Numbered from the stretch's first letter, positions 33,161 through 43,984 are shown. The stretch: DNA of 64,000 nt from Notamacropus eugenii (GCF_028372415.1 NC_092872.1:90502575-90566574), one strand, 5' to 3'. The notes: generated from the letters alone by a model not told the origin. Program-made: numbers and translations.

Positions 33161-33444
33161 TCAAATACTGAAGCTAAAGCTTAAATACTTTAGTTACATA
33201 ATTGGAACAAGGACTCATTGCAGAAGATACTGATGTTGAGAAAGACTGAAAGCAAGAGGAAAAGGGGACAGCAGAGGATAAGATAGACAGATAGTGTCTT
33301 GTGAACAATGAGCATGAATTTGGTCAGACTTCAAGAGTTAGTGGGGTACGGAAGGACTTGGTGTGCAATGACCATGGGGGTCATGAAGTCAGGCATGACT
33401 GAATGAATAAGTAAGAACAAAAATGGAGGTGGTGGTGTCATACC

Positions 33445-33500
33445 ACCAGATGATCTCTAAAACTGTTTCCAGCTCTGAATCTTATGATTCTATTGCATCC
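33445..33500 (+). mobile_element. CR1-type SINE/LINE tail fragment
   Basis: 'ccagatgatctctaaaactg' then 'ttccagctctgaatcttatg attctatt' in two runs. Confidence 0.5.
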
Positions 33501-34820
33501 AAAAATTCATCCTAGAGGACACTCAAAAACAGACCCAAATCAAGCCACATTCTTCATGTTACTAGGCTACTTTCTAGGACTCTATTGGAATCTGATGCAT
33601 TCTGTCCAGTCACTTATCAGATATATTATAATGATATAGATATGAAACAATAGATTATTGGCATGTAACTGGTCATTATATTGTGTTGTTGTATAGTTGT
33701 TCATTGAATTTTAACTGATTGTTATACTGTAGTAAGATAATTATGATTACAATCTGAGGTGGGGGGAGGCCATGTGCTTTTGTTAGTAATGGAAACTTCC
33801 AGTGAGGAAATTCCTTCTTGTAATGCTGATCAGCATCAGAGGGTTGCTATGGTACTGAATGACCAAGGTCACACAGCAAGTAAATTGCAGAGGCCAGATT
33901 TGATCCCTGGTTGTCAGTAGGGTTGAAATAGAACCTTTGGATTCCCTGAGTCCCTTAGTCCAGCTCTTAGTTGCTACTTATAATCATGAGCCAAGAACAA
34001 AGGCCAAGAAAAACTTCAGGTAGACATAGGGGAAAATCCAGAAGTGAAAGTCAATAAGTTGTATCCGCCTCTGGTGGCCAAGATGACTCAGAGGCTGTAT
34101 TACCTCACAGAACCAGTCATAAGTCTGTGGACAGCTACCAAACAAAGGGGGAAGGGGGTTGAGAAATAACAACAGATTCTGTTTCAGGCTGTTCTCTACT
34201 TGTGTAAGCAGCAAGGTAAAAATGTGGAAGAAACAGACCTAAAAGCCCTGGTGAGACATTTGTGGCTGGCTAAGAGCTGGCTTTGGGGTTGGGGACTGAG
34301 TTTCCATACCACTGGAACCCTAGATTGGGCTGCTGTCCCTCCATCCTCTTAAAGAAGTTCCTCCCTTTCCCTTCCCTTCCCTACCCAAGTAGACGAATAC
34401 ACAGTAGCCTGGGGTTGATCTATCTTCCAAATTGCATTTCTGAGTCCTCCCATCTTTCAATAGAGCAGCCCAAGCCTAGCCAATCCTACAGATATTGAAG
34501 AAGCAGCATAGATGATTCTACTAATGACTTCTGGATGGCATTAGGTGTGAGGAGGCAAGCTGTGACTTTCCCAGGGGACAAGCAGGAGGCTTAAGAAGGG
34601 GGAAGCAGTGTTGAGGGAAGGGTAAATAATACATTTTGTTCTTCACCTTGGTAGGAGGTGGTAGCAGTGACCTATACTCATGAATACACATTACTGGCTT
34701 GACAGAGTGATGGCTTTCTCAGCCTGCTCTGAGAATCCACACTCCCCTGTCTCAGGGCCTGGAAGACAGTGGGTTTTTTTTTGTTTTGGGGGGGTTTTTT
34801 TGGATTCCTACTCTCTAAAT
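33500..34820. other. Mostly unassigned sequence
   Basis: A minus-strand MIR scrap lies at 33845-33925 ('aaggtcacacagcaagtaaa'). Otherwise no gene or repeat recognised; open frames at 33984-34214 (-) and 34283-34498 (+) show no known domain. A CCCTT-rich tract is at 34355-34385 and a T/G homopolymer patch at 34772-34802. Confidence 0.4.
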
Positions 34821-34824
34821 GTAG

Positions 34825-35010
34825 CATTTTAAAACTGGAAGAGATCCATAATCATCTGATCTAGCCACCTTATTTCACAGAGAAGAGAACTGAGGCCCAG
34901 AGAGTCGAAGTTATTTGTACCAGGTCATGAAACAGAGTTATGTCAGAGCTGGGACTCAAATACTGACATCCTAACTCCCAGGCCAAAAGTTCCTCAATAT
35001 TTATATCACA
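34825..35010 (-). mobile_element. MIR-type SINE
   Basis: 'ttttaaaactggaagagatc', 'ttatttcacagagaagagaa', 'ctgaggcccagagagtcgaa', 'gtcagagctgggactcaaat': minus-strand MIR/Ther order. Confidence 0.7.
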
Positions 35011-35404
35011 ACCATGTGGTTCTTTGTATAAGCCATATTCTTCCCCTAAATCTGACTGGCATGAAACCTGAGTGTATTTTATAATAATTCTCTTAGTTTT
35101 ACCCATTTTTGGCATTTTCATTTTTGAAGAGAGCAATGGGGATGAAAATAAATAAAGCATTTTATTTCAATTGTAAGAAAAAAACTCCACTGGAAAGAAA
35201 TATTTTAAAGGTTAACATGAGAGGTAGCGTGCTGTAATGTGGAGAGAGTCAATCTCCAAGTCAAGAAGACCTGTGTTCAAGTTCTCCATCCCAAAACATT
35301 CTTGTTGGGGGCCCCTGGATGAGTCATAATCTCTTGATGTCCCAGGTACTTCCATGAAGTTATCAATCTGCATTGATATTGGGTGCTTCTTATTCTACCA
35401 CTGA

Positions 35405-35652
35405 AAATAGCTAGAATGTATATAGAACTTACTATACACCAAGTGCTTTATAAATATCTCATTTGATCCTCACAACACTTGGAGGTAGGTGCTATTTTTA
35501 TTCCCATTTTACAGATGAAGCAACTGAGGGAAATAGAAGTTAAGACACTTGCTCATGGTCACACAGCTTATGCATGTCTGAGGCTGAATCTGAACTCAGA
35601 CCTTCTTGACTCCAGTCCCAATGTCCTATCCACTGCACCACCTAGCCATACC
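35405..35652 (-). mobile_element. tRNA/CORE SINE, nearly complete
   Basis: On the minus strand it reads 'ggctaggtggtgcagtggat' (A box TGGTGCAGTGG), 'tctgagttcagattcagcct' (B-box region), 'taagctgtgtgaccatgagc', 'cttcatctgtaaaatgggaa', 'gttgtgaggatcaaatgaga'. This is the least decayed SINE in the window. Confidence 0.8.
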
Positions 35653-36002
35653 AATGAAATCACAAGTCCAAAAAACTTTTTCACAATAATTTTTTTTCCT
35701 TTCAAAGGGATATCATTTTCGGGTTCCAATCTATGTTTACATCAATATAGTATGCATCTCTGATGAAGGAGCTAAAGTGCCTCATGTAGGATCTTCTACA
35801 TTCTATTACTAACTAGTAGCTATGGCATAACTTTGGGCAAATGCATGTCTCCAAATCTGAATTTCTTTATCTATAGAATGTAAGATTTGGACTCTTCCAC
35901 TCCAAGGCTATACTTAATTTTACCACCCTTGCCCCAGACTGTGAACACAATAAAATTAAAAAGAAAATGAACCACAATCACATTTACATTTGTATAGCCT
36001 TT

Positions 36003-36490
36003 TTTTGTCTAGAACACAATAGAAGCTTAAATAAATGTTTGTTAAACATACTCCAATCCAGCGACACTGGCTTCCTTGATCTTCTTCCCACATCATCTCC
36101 CAACACAGGGAGTTGGGACATTCATTTCATTGGTTGTCCCCCATGCCTCTCTCCCTCTACCTGCTTGTTAAATGAATACTTAATACTTGTAGATTTAAAG
36201 CTTCAGTGCCTCCAAAGTGGGGAATGTGCCTCTATAACTTCCTTCAAGCCTTAGCTAAATCTCAATTTCTTCAAGAAACTTTTTCCAGTCCTCCTTAATC
36301 TTAGTACCTTTACTCTGAAATTATCTCTGCTTTTTTCTGTATATGTCATACATAATTGTTTACATGCTATCTCTCCCATTAGACTGAGAACTCTTTGATA
36401 GCAGAGACTGTTTTTGCCTTTTTTTTTGTACCCCTAATGCTCAGCACCATGCCTGGCATATAGTAGGTGCTTAATCCTTGTTAAATGAAC
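36003..36490 (+). mobile_element. L2 LINE 3' end(s)
   Basis: 36003-36048 carries an L2 terminus ('aataaatgtttgttaaac'). 36235-36490 is a longer L2 3' end: 'ttccttcaagccttagctaa', 'ttttccagtcctccttaatc', 'ttagactgagaactctttga', 'accatgcctggcatatagta', 'ggtgcttaatcc'. Confidence 0.7.
36166..36233 (+). repeat. Direct repeat, copy 1 (copy 2 at 36483-36546)
   Basis: Both copies read 'gttaaatga(a/t)acacttaata'-like sequence, then 'cttgtagattt', 'cttcagtg' and 'ctccaaagtgg', ~88% alike over ~65 bases, with the L2 3' end between them. Confidence 0.7.
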
Positions 36491-36599
36491 ACTTAATACT
36501 TGTAGATTTGAACCTTCAGTGACTCCAAAGTGGAGTATGTGCCTGCCAGAGACAACACAAAAATGATACATGGGAGTGCAGGAAAATTTTTAGAAATTT

Positions 36600-37160
36600 A
36601 TTCTTATATTTTAGTATTTATTTTATTTTTTAAATTTAATTAATTTGTTTTCAATTTTCAACAACCACTTCCATAAGTTTAAAATTTTCTCCCCTCTTTC
36701 CTTCCTCCCTCCCTGAGATAGCATGCAATTTTATATGAATTCTACACTTACATTCTTATTAAACACATTTTCACATTAGTCATGTTGCATAGAAGAATTA
36801 AAATGAATGGGAGAAACCATGAGAAAAACTAAACCAAACCAAAACATAAATAGAATATTTATAAATATTATAAACAAATGAATGAATGAATGAATAAAAT
36901 AAATAGAAAATATCCTGCTTCATTCTGCGTTCTGTCTCTATAGTTCTTTCTCTGGTTGTGGATGGCATTTTGCCTCCAGTCCTTTGGGAATGTTTTAGGT
37001 TCTTGCATTGCTGTAAAGGGATGAGTCTATCAGAAACAGTCCTCACACACTGTGGTTGCTACTGTGTATAATGTTCTTCTGGTTCTGTTCATTTCACTCA
37101 GCATCAGTTCATATAAGTCCAGGTTTTTCTGAAGTCCAACTGTTCATCATTTCTTATAGT
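36600..37160 (-). mobile_element. Old L1 3' end
   Basis: Antisense 3' UTR ('tttgttttcaattttcaaca', 'cacattagtcatgttgcata') followed by the antisense end of ORF2 ('gttctgttcatttcactcag', 'catcagttcatataagtcca'). 5' truncated at about 37160. An (AATG)n run sits at 36877-36900. Confidence 0.8.
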
Positions 37161-37164
37161 TATG

Positions 37165-38170
37165 CTTATATTTGTAACCTAAAAAAGAAATTAAGCTTTA
37201 CTAACTTTAATATATGGATTGACTCTGACATGCTCACACAACTCATAAATCAGACATTCATATGACAGGTATGGTATGAGAGGTATCCTAAAAGAAGAGT
37301 AGGAATTTCACAATGTGAATGAATGCATTGACAGTGGTACCCATATTTGTTCATCCACTTTCAGCCTATTGAAAAATATGGTAGTTCACATGTATCCAGG
37401 CAAATGGCCTACAGATTATATTATCAAGTTTTCACAAAACTAGCCTTCACAAAATGAACAAATGGTTTAAAAAGATTCCTGCAAAGAAATGAAGTGAGCC
37501 CAAATGAATAAGAAAATAGGAAATGGACAATTCTACTTCTAGTACAAGGTTTTAGTGGAATTATGAGGTAATAACAAGGATGTTCTACCCTGATCTGACA
37601 AAAAGTGAGCCCTAAAACTTAAAACTGCCAATTGAGTTGTATGAAATACGAATTTGCATCCACTACCATTAACAATTACCTTCCCCAAACAGATATTGAG
37701 TTTTGAAATATTAGCTAGTGATAGTCTGAAGTTACTACAATTAACACAACATTTTAAAAGCTAAGCTTTTGTGATTATAAGCAGTATAAGTTTATCACCT
37801 ATACAAATTCTCTTACCTTCACACTTCAAAATTTGGAAATAGAATTTTTAACCTGTTTAAAAATCATCCACATAGAAGTGTCAGTGGGTTTTGAATTATT
37901 TGTTAGAATTTTAAAACTCAACAACTTCTGATTAGTTTGTAAGAGTAGCTGATTGACACCTGAGAAAAAAGGAAATTTTCTAGACTAATTTCACCAGAAA
38001 ATCTTGCACAACTGGTGGATGAGATTGGAAAAATGAGTATGATGATTTAGTAAGCATTGACTACCATGAATTTCTTCCATCTGGATTCTAAGAGGCATCT
38101 TTTTTCAGCTCACAGCCATTAAAAACAAGTATTTAAATAAACTATGCTTAGAACCAGAACTTATCACGTA
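37165..38170. other. Unassigned sequence
   Basis: AT-rich, no gene or repeat family recognised. Confidence 0.35.
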
Positions 38171-38171
38171 T

Positions 38172-38485
38172 AGGAGTACCCAACTATAATAATTCCTGCT
38201 ACTGGGGGAGGCTGAGGCTAGCAGATTGCTTAAATGTGGGAGTTCTGAGTTGCAGTAGGGATAAAACCAATGGAACATCCACCACTAAGTCCAGCACCAA
38301 CATAGTGAGTTGTCAGTAGTGGAGGTCCATCATACTGCTTAAGAAGGGGTAAACCAGCCTTGACTGGAAAAGTGGAGCATGTTAATTTAAAGCTCCCACA
38401 CCGATACACCTTGAAGGCAGTCTATGAGTGACTACTGTGTTTGTTTCTAGGCTAAGCAGATAAGGAAACTCAGTCCCAAAAAATA
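38172..38485 (+). pseudogene. RN7SL pseudogene: 7SL (SRP RNA) retro-pseudogene
   Basis: Colinear with nearly all of 7SL RNA, the scaffold of the signal recognition particle: Alu-domain stretch 'ggggaggctgaggctagcag' and 'gggagttctgagttgcagta', central S-domain 'ccactaagtccagcaccaac' then 'atagtgagttg', 'ggaggtccatcatactgctt', 'aagaaggggtaaaccagcct', 'tggaaaagtggagcatgtta', 'aaagctcccacaccgat', and the Alu-domain 3' strand ('gagtgactactgtg', 'aggctaagcagataag'). It ends in an A-rich tail (38475-38500), as expected for L1-driven retrocopies. Many substitutions in paired stems and the missing 5' 'gccgggcgcg' terminus argue against function. SINE ancestry such as Alu is excluded by the presence of the S domain. 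Confidence 0.85.
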
Positions 38486-38794
38486 AGTAAATTAATAAAC
38501 AATTGAAATAACCAAGCATATGTAATCATATTGCTATAACTAAAAAGAGTTTAAATTAATAATTTTGGTGAGAACAAAAAGGTTTTATACATTAAGAAAT
38601 AAGTAAACATTCTTTTAAAACATTTTATTTCATCTTTCATCATTTTTAATGTCTTTTGGGTATATATGTTATAATGTACATAATATATGATTAGAGAATT
38701 ACATGTACACAATATATAAATAAGTAAATATATTGGAGGGATGTCCATACTCGAAAATGTTTTTATAGGAGTAAAGAATAAAAATATCTTTGGA

Positions 38795-39195
38795 AATTGT
38801 TGACCTGTAGGATAAAGTACAAACTCTTTATGTTACCATTCAGGACTCTTTATAATCTGTCCTCAGTTTATCCTTCCTACCTATCTCCTAGCATAAAACC
38901 TCTACTCCAGTCAAGTTATCTATTCACTGCCCCAGGAGTTTACAATAATCATCCCTGTTTCTTGGCCTTGGTTCATACTACTCCTTCCTCTCCCACCTCT
39001 CCATCTGTCATTCTTCAAAGCCCATCTAAATTACCCCCTACCCTTTGTCTACAGAAACCCCCCAGAAGTCCCAGAGCTTTTTTGTATCATCTTACTCCTT
39101 GGGTGTGATTGAGATACTGATTACCTCATTACTTCAATTCTGTGTAACGCATAGAACAATCTTATCACCCAAACTAGAGTAGCAGATCTTTAGGT
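38795..39195 (+). mobile_element. L2 LINE 3' end
   Basis: 'aggataaagtacaaactctt', 'ttcaggactctttataatct', 'ctactccagtcaagttatct', 'cttcaaagcccatctaaatt', then 'taacgcatagaacaatctta'. Confidence 0.65.
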
Positions 39196-39204
39196 GCAGA
39201 GATC

Positions 39205-39300
39205 ATAGAATGATGTAGATACAGAATTGAAAGGGACCTTAGAAAGTCATCTGGTACAATAACATTACTTTACAGATGAAACTGAGGCAAAAAGGAATTG
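39205..39300 (-). mobile_element. MIR/CORE SINE fragment
   Basis: 'gaattgaaagggaccttaga', 'tactttacagatgaaactga'. A similar scrap lies at 39765-39840. Confidence 0.5.
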
Positions 39301-41250
39301 ACTGTAGCAGTGCCATATTACAATCATGTGGTATGTTTTTTTTTTCTCTCCCACTCCCAGCAGTGTCTAGCACAGAACACTTAATAGGTGCTTACCATCA
39401 AATTGAAACCAACCTCTTTGCAGTAAGGATAGTCTCACAGCTATTACACAAACGGTACCACCAATAAGAGTGGGTTCACAGCTACTACACAAACCAGTAC
39501 TAGAGGGATGTTATATCTTGTCAATATTTCAGAAAGCAATATTTCTAGATATTTGTCATCTCATTGGGAAATTTCCTGCCAATAACAAGTGACAACTATT
39601 GTCCCCAGCCTATATACTTACTAAGAATTGACATCAGAATTCTTCGAGATGCAAGGTAGAAAACAAGACACACATTATGTAGGAATTAATTTTGCTTGAC
39701 TCAGTACATAGCAACTGCTATTCATAAGGCCCTGTGGTAGGAATTGAAAGGACTCCAAAAATGACTAATCATAAAATGTAACAACTGGAAAGGGACTTAG
39801 CGCCTGTCTGATTCAATGAATTCATTTTACAAGTAAAGGCAAAATGAATAAGGAAACTTGGGGCAGGTATTTTTGTGTACTTTCCGTGTTGCCACCACCC
39901 CACTTAACAGCTAGCATGGGAGCTGGGTGTGCTTAATCATTCAAAAAGTCTTCATGGAGCAATTACTCTTGAATGGAATCTACATTTCTAATCTGTTATT
40001 AACACACGATTTGTATGTATGCATGACATCTACAAAGACTGACTTTTAAGTAATGAGACTGAACAAGACAGTTGAGGATGGCATTGATAATCATCGTAGT
40101 GTGAGGTAGGTTGGACCAAAGTCTGAAGTTTGAAGATCAAGGCAGGAAAGTAGGAAAGGTGTGAAGTTGGTGATCCCATGGGATACAGTCCCTTTCCCTT
40201 AAAGTACTTAGTAAGCTGCCAAGCTGGTATTCCTAAAACACAAACCCATGTTATTCTCCTTCTCAAGAAGACCTCCTAGTTTCTAATTACCCCTAGGAAA
40301 ATAGAGTATTTATAAGCCAGGGTATGCCCCCCAACCCTTCCCTCTGCTGGTTTAGGCAAGTTCTTCTCTGAAAAGTAAGAAAAGCTGTGCCTAGGATTTG
40401 ACTGGCCCAGGACATTAAGGCCTGTCCAAGTCTTAAACAACTAGTGTATTTCACTGCATAATTGTCCCAGATTTTATGATAAGGTTTTTGGGGTATTTTT
40501 GTTTTGTTTTAGTTTTTTTGCAAAAAAGTGGGATGTGACTATTATGAGAAGCTTTTAAAATATTGCACCAGTATTACTTAAAAATCATTTATTACTAAAT
40601 TGTCTTTGGTGCAAGATTAGTATGCATGGAATACTTGCGAATATACGTTAAAATTGAATGGTGACAATGCACTAAGAATGGGCTAAGAATCCTAGGTTCC
40701 CCTTGCAATGCCTGAGAGTTAAATGTGCATCCATATGCCACTAGCAAATACATTGCTTCTCTGTTTACCTTTTAAGTGGCATAATGAACAGAATTATGTC
40801 ATGTGATGATTACACAATGAAAGGTTATAAACCAATTTTTGGACTGAAAACACAGGATGCAATGATTTTGAGGAACATATTTATGTAGCTTTCCATTTAC
40901 TAAGAACATAAAAGACCTGTCTAAATAGAGTTAGTAGCTTTTCACACTTGGTGAATATCCCAAGACTGTTACACCCTACTATCCCAACTTACTACACCTT
41001 ACCCACCTGACTAAGCATGTTTCAATTTGAGGGAGGTGGATACCTAAACTGAGTTCTGTATCCTATCCATGCTATGGCTAAGTAAACCTTTTTTGGTTGA
41101 CTTGCAACAATTGCAAGTGTCTCATGGCAATCCAACATTAGACCTAAACTACCACGGCACTAGCCTTAATCAGGTTCAGGCCACAATTGGCTCTGGTCAA
41201 AATCAAGAAATATCTTACCCCGGGTTGGAATAATAATACCATCAGATATG
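39300..41250. other. Mostly unassigned sequence
   Basis: No gene recognised. A near-tandem pair 'cacagctattacacaaacgg' / 'cacagctactacacaaacca' occurs at 39434 and 39477. A 78-codon minus-strand frame at 40030-40266 has no known domain. Confidence 0.35.
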
Positions 41251-41254
41251 GAAA

Positions 41255-41455
41255 CTGCATTTTAAAATTTACAAAATACTTTCCTTACAGCTTTGTGAAG
41301 AAGGAAGTACAAGTAGTATTATCTCTATTTTTACAAATAGGGATACCACGGCTCAAAAAGATTTAGTCAGCTTCCTACAGTCACATAACTACCAAGCATC
41401 AGAATCAGAATTCCAACTTATATTTCCTGACGGCAAGTTGCATGCTCTTTTCACT
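41255..41455 (-). mobile_element. MIR-type SINE
   Basis: 'ttacaaaatactttccttac', 'tattatctctatttttacaa', 'cctacagtcacataactacc', 'gcatgctcttttcactactc'. Confidence 0.6.
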
Positions 41456-41637
41456 ACTCAGCTGTATCCACAGCCTGAAATCAAATGAGGAAATATCCTT
41501 CCTCATGAATAAAGTGTGTGGGTTGAGTTGTCAAATTTCTCACTTCATCTTTTGGATGCTATTGTCTGGGTGGCTTCTCCTGGACAGCAGAGATCTGAGC
41601 TCAGAGTTGGTGAGACCTCCTGTACCTTTGCATGGTG

Positions 41638-41926
41638 ATGGACCAGTTCAAGGTAATTCTGCCCCAGGTGAGGGCACTGCTATCCAGTCCTTGGCCTGCC
41701 CAGGTACGGGGCTTTCTAGATGGTCTTCTGGAAAAGGACCTCCTCTCCAAAGAGTACCACCAGGCTTTGCTCCGAGAACCTGATCGAGAAGCACTGGCCA
41801 GAAAGGTTTCCTTGTCCCTGTTGGAGAAATGGGATCTGTGCATAGGGACCCTGCTCCAATGTGTGAGATGCTCTGGGAACAAGCTCCATACTCCAGGGAT
41901 GGATGGAGTCTCTTCAAGGAGTAGAG
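41638..41926 (+). CDS. Candidate host exon encoding a CARD (death-fold) domain
   Basis: Translation from ATG 41638 gives MDQFKVILPQVRALLSSP, then WPAQVRGFLDGLLEKDLLSK, EYHQALLREPDREALARKV and SLSLLEKWDLCIGTLLQC. The pattern of six short helices, with a hydrophobic 'LLEKDLLSKEYH' helix-3 turn, fits the caspase-recruitment (CARD) family used in inflammasome and NOD signalling. The N-terminal CARD of NOD2 is the nearest resemblance I recall, but I do not assign a gene. ATG 41638 is preferred over 41632 because it has G at -3 and G at +4. The frame runs on to 41970, but a good 5' splice site 'agag|gtaata' lies at 41926/41927. A possible acceptor 'ctcctggacag' ends at 41582. It lies in repeat-free DNA with higher GC than its surroundings. 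It could be a live exon or a pseudogene remnant. Confidence 0.5.
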
Positions 41927-41929
41927 GTA

Positions 41930-43555
41930 ATAAGAATATCCATATGTTAGGGAACAGTAATTGTCTATAGGTCTGGGGTTTCACCTTTCTCCATCCCTTT
42001 GCTTTCCCTGAAATAAATAACTTGTGACATTTTACAGATAGGGAATGTAAGGTCTGGAAAGGAGCAAGGGTCATAGAATATGGTCAGCAAGGAGTGAGAA
42101 GCTTAAACTTCCATCTTTGATATTGAAAATGGTTTGAGATTTCGGGGGTGATCGAGGGTGCCTGAAATGTAGACCTTATCCTAAGTCTCTCACAAAGGCT
42201 CTATAGAGTTATTCAGAAGGAAAATGATAGAACTGTGCCTTAGAGGTGGAAGCTATGTCATTTGATAGCAAGCTGAGGGAATGGAAACCCTGCTTCTTGT
42301 CCTAGGCATCCCTGATTATCTGAGGGTCTGGGGGAAGGAGCAAGAGGAACCTTGGAATATAGTTAAGTATTGGATAAGTGGAAGGTTTTGGAGGGTGGGA
42401 AAAGTTGGATCTCTAGGGTCCAACCTTCTGTGACTTCAAAGAGCTAACCATCTCTCCACTTCTGCTCTGCCCTCCCCCACCCTCTCCACCTCAAATCTGC
42501 TCTCTTTTTCTATGTGACATGGTTCCTGTTATGTCGGTAGTATTTCCTCTCTGGGATGTGATCTTGACCTCTTTATCCAAGCAACTCCAAAAAGTGGAAC
42601 TGGGTTCAAATGTGGTCTTTCGCAAGGGACTGGTGGGGATGTGAGGACAGGGAATGCCCACTCCCTGTTCCTGGGCTCACATTCCCAGGACCTCATTGTC
42701 ATATGGATTAAGCTGATCATCTAACCAATGAGTCGCTCATTCTCTTTGCAAGTATCTTTTGGGCACCTACTCTTCACCCAATCAGAGTGGGACTTAACCC
42801 AGTCTTAGATACTGTGGGGGATACAAGAGAAAGAGAAAATATGATTCTTTCCCCTTAGGAACTGTTAAATCTTCTCTTTTTCAGATTGCATAGTTACAAT
42901 TCTTCCAACTTTTTTCCTCCCAAAGAGTTCATCCTTCCAAACAATAAGGGTAGACATAGACACGGGAGCAAGCAGCCCATCTCTTTCTTCAAAGGTCTTA
43001 AGACAGAAGAAATTTTCATCTGCCTATGATTGATTAGGTGACACAAGGATTCTATACTCTGTGGAAAAAAATATTCTACCTGCCCTCTTTTTCCTCCCTC
43101 AGGCCTATGGCACCCCAAATCTCTCCCATGAAAGAAGAGTCTGTCCCCATAGATACTTCCCTGAACAACAATCAGAGCACTGTATTAGAGTGCTTTTTCC
43201 CATCACTCATTTAATATGGAGCAAAGCTTTTCGAAGTATGACCCACAAGCCTTTGCTTACCCATTGGATATTCCAGGTAGTAATAGCGAACTCTTTGAGA
43301 AAATTAATATTTATTCAGAATGGTCGACTATTCTGGTTATTTAACTATTCTAGGTAACTGAGAGACTATAAAAACATCCTATATTGATTCCTAATTTTCA
43401 AAGAATTAGAATATGATAATATATACTTTGTACCTAACCATAGGCTCAGTGTAATGTAATCTTTAATGGTTTAGAAGGCATTTCAGGATTTGATATTGCT
43501 TCAGAATTGCTTCTAAAGACATCAGTTCTCATTGTGTGGGATTGCCTCCAAAAAA
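41930..43555. other. Presumed intron/unassigned, with one ancient repeat head
   Basis: The head of the ancient dispersed repeat is at 42753-42855 ('tttgggcacctactcttcac', 'gatactgtgggggatacaag'). No other recognised repeat. A pyrimidine tract and acceptor at 43081-43102 are discussed as a possible exon in the findings. Confidence 0.35.
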
Positions 43556-43559
43556 AATT

Positions 43560-43979
43560 TTTTTTTCCTTCAATCCTCATCCTCTTTAACCTCTCTGAGG
43601 CATTTGCCATTGTTGGCCATTCTCTCCTACTGAATATTCCATCTCTTCCTTTGTCTTCAAAGACACTGTAATTTCTTGGAGGGGTCCATCTCCAGCCATC
43701 CTAATCTGTATCTTTCCACTGGACCCTGATGGCTCCAGCAGAGAAAGTGAGGCTGGTAACCTTGCACAACCCTGCCTCACTTAAATACAATTCACCTGCT
43801 AGTTATGGCATCGCCTTCCTGATGTCATGGTCTCCTTTGAGAAAAAAGGACAAAAAATAACAATGATCTCTTGGCACTTCTCCTACCTCTTGAGTTGCTG
43901 CCTTCTTCACTGTCTTCTCTATTCCATTAAGGAGGATGTTCCTCACTCACTACTCTTTTCTTATCCTCTTTCCTTTTTC
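43560..43979 (+). mobile_element. L2 LINE ORF fragment, split by a SINE
   Basis: 'caatcctcatcctctttaac' then 'ctctgaggcatttgccattg' corresponds to the L2 RT block LILLDLSAAFDTVDH. The second half (43863-43979) corresponds to LSWFSSYLSGR ('ttggcacttctcctacctct'). The SINE at 43640-43862 separates them. Confidence 0.65.
43640..43862 (+). mobile_element. Marsupial-type SINE
   Basis: 'ggtccatctccagccatcct', 'ctttccactggaccctgatg', 'gaggctggtaaccttgcaca', 'gatgtcatggtctcctttga', 'gaaaaaaggacaaaaaataa'. I recall this unit and its 'gaaggacaaacaac' tail as frequent in marsupial DNA. The tail recurs at 44700-44740 and 48447-48482. Confidence 0.65.
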
Positions 43980-43984
43980 CTTCC

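Larger units (their letters stand above)
25866..33425 (+). mobile_element. RTE (BovB-type) LINE, split into three pieces by later insertions
   Basis: Pieces are 25866-26407, 32323-32790 and 33161-33425; together about 1.3 kb, 5' truncated within the polymerase. Piece 1 carries RT motifs ('WKTQQWPQ'-like near 25960, FQKNIYFCLVGYTKVFDCVDHNKMW at 26210-26280 in two runs, YADDTTLVAESKEKL at about 26360-26400). Piece 2 carries MTNLDSTLKSRDITLPTKF and FKLWCWRRLLRVP. Piece 3 holds the 3' tail 'gtcatgaagtcaggcatgac'. Several stops and shifts. It predates the HAL1 and L1 copies inside it. Confidence 0.85.

Noticed and set aside
37165-38170. Search for other structural RNA copies (U6, 5S, Y RNA, tRNA)
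   Set aside because: No diagnostic stretches of these RNAs seen; only SINE-type tRNA-derived boxes elsewhere.
41601-42074. 157-codon minus-strand frame over the CARD exon
   Set aside because: Opposite strand of the CARD frame; the plus strand has the recognisable domain, start context and donor.
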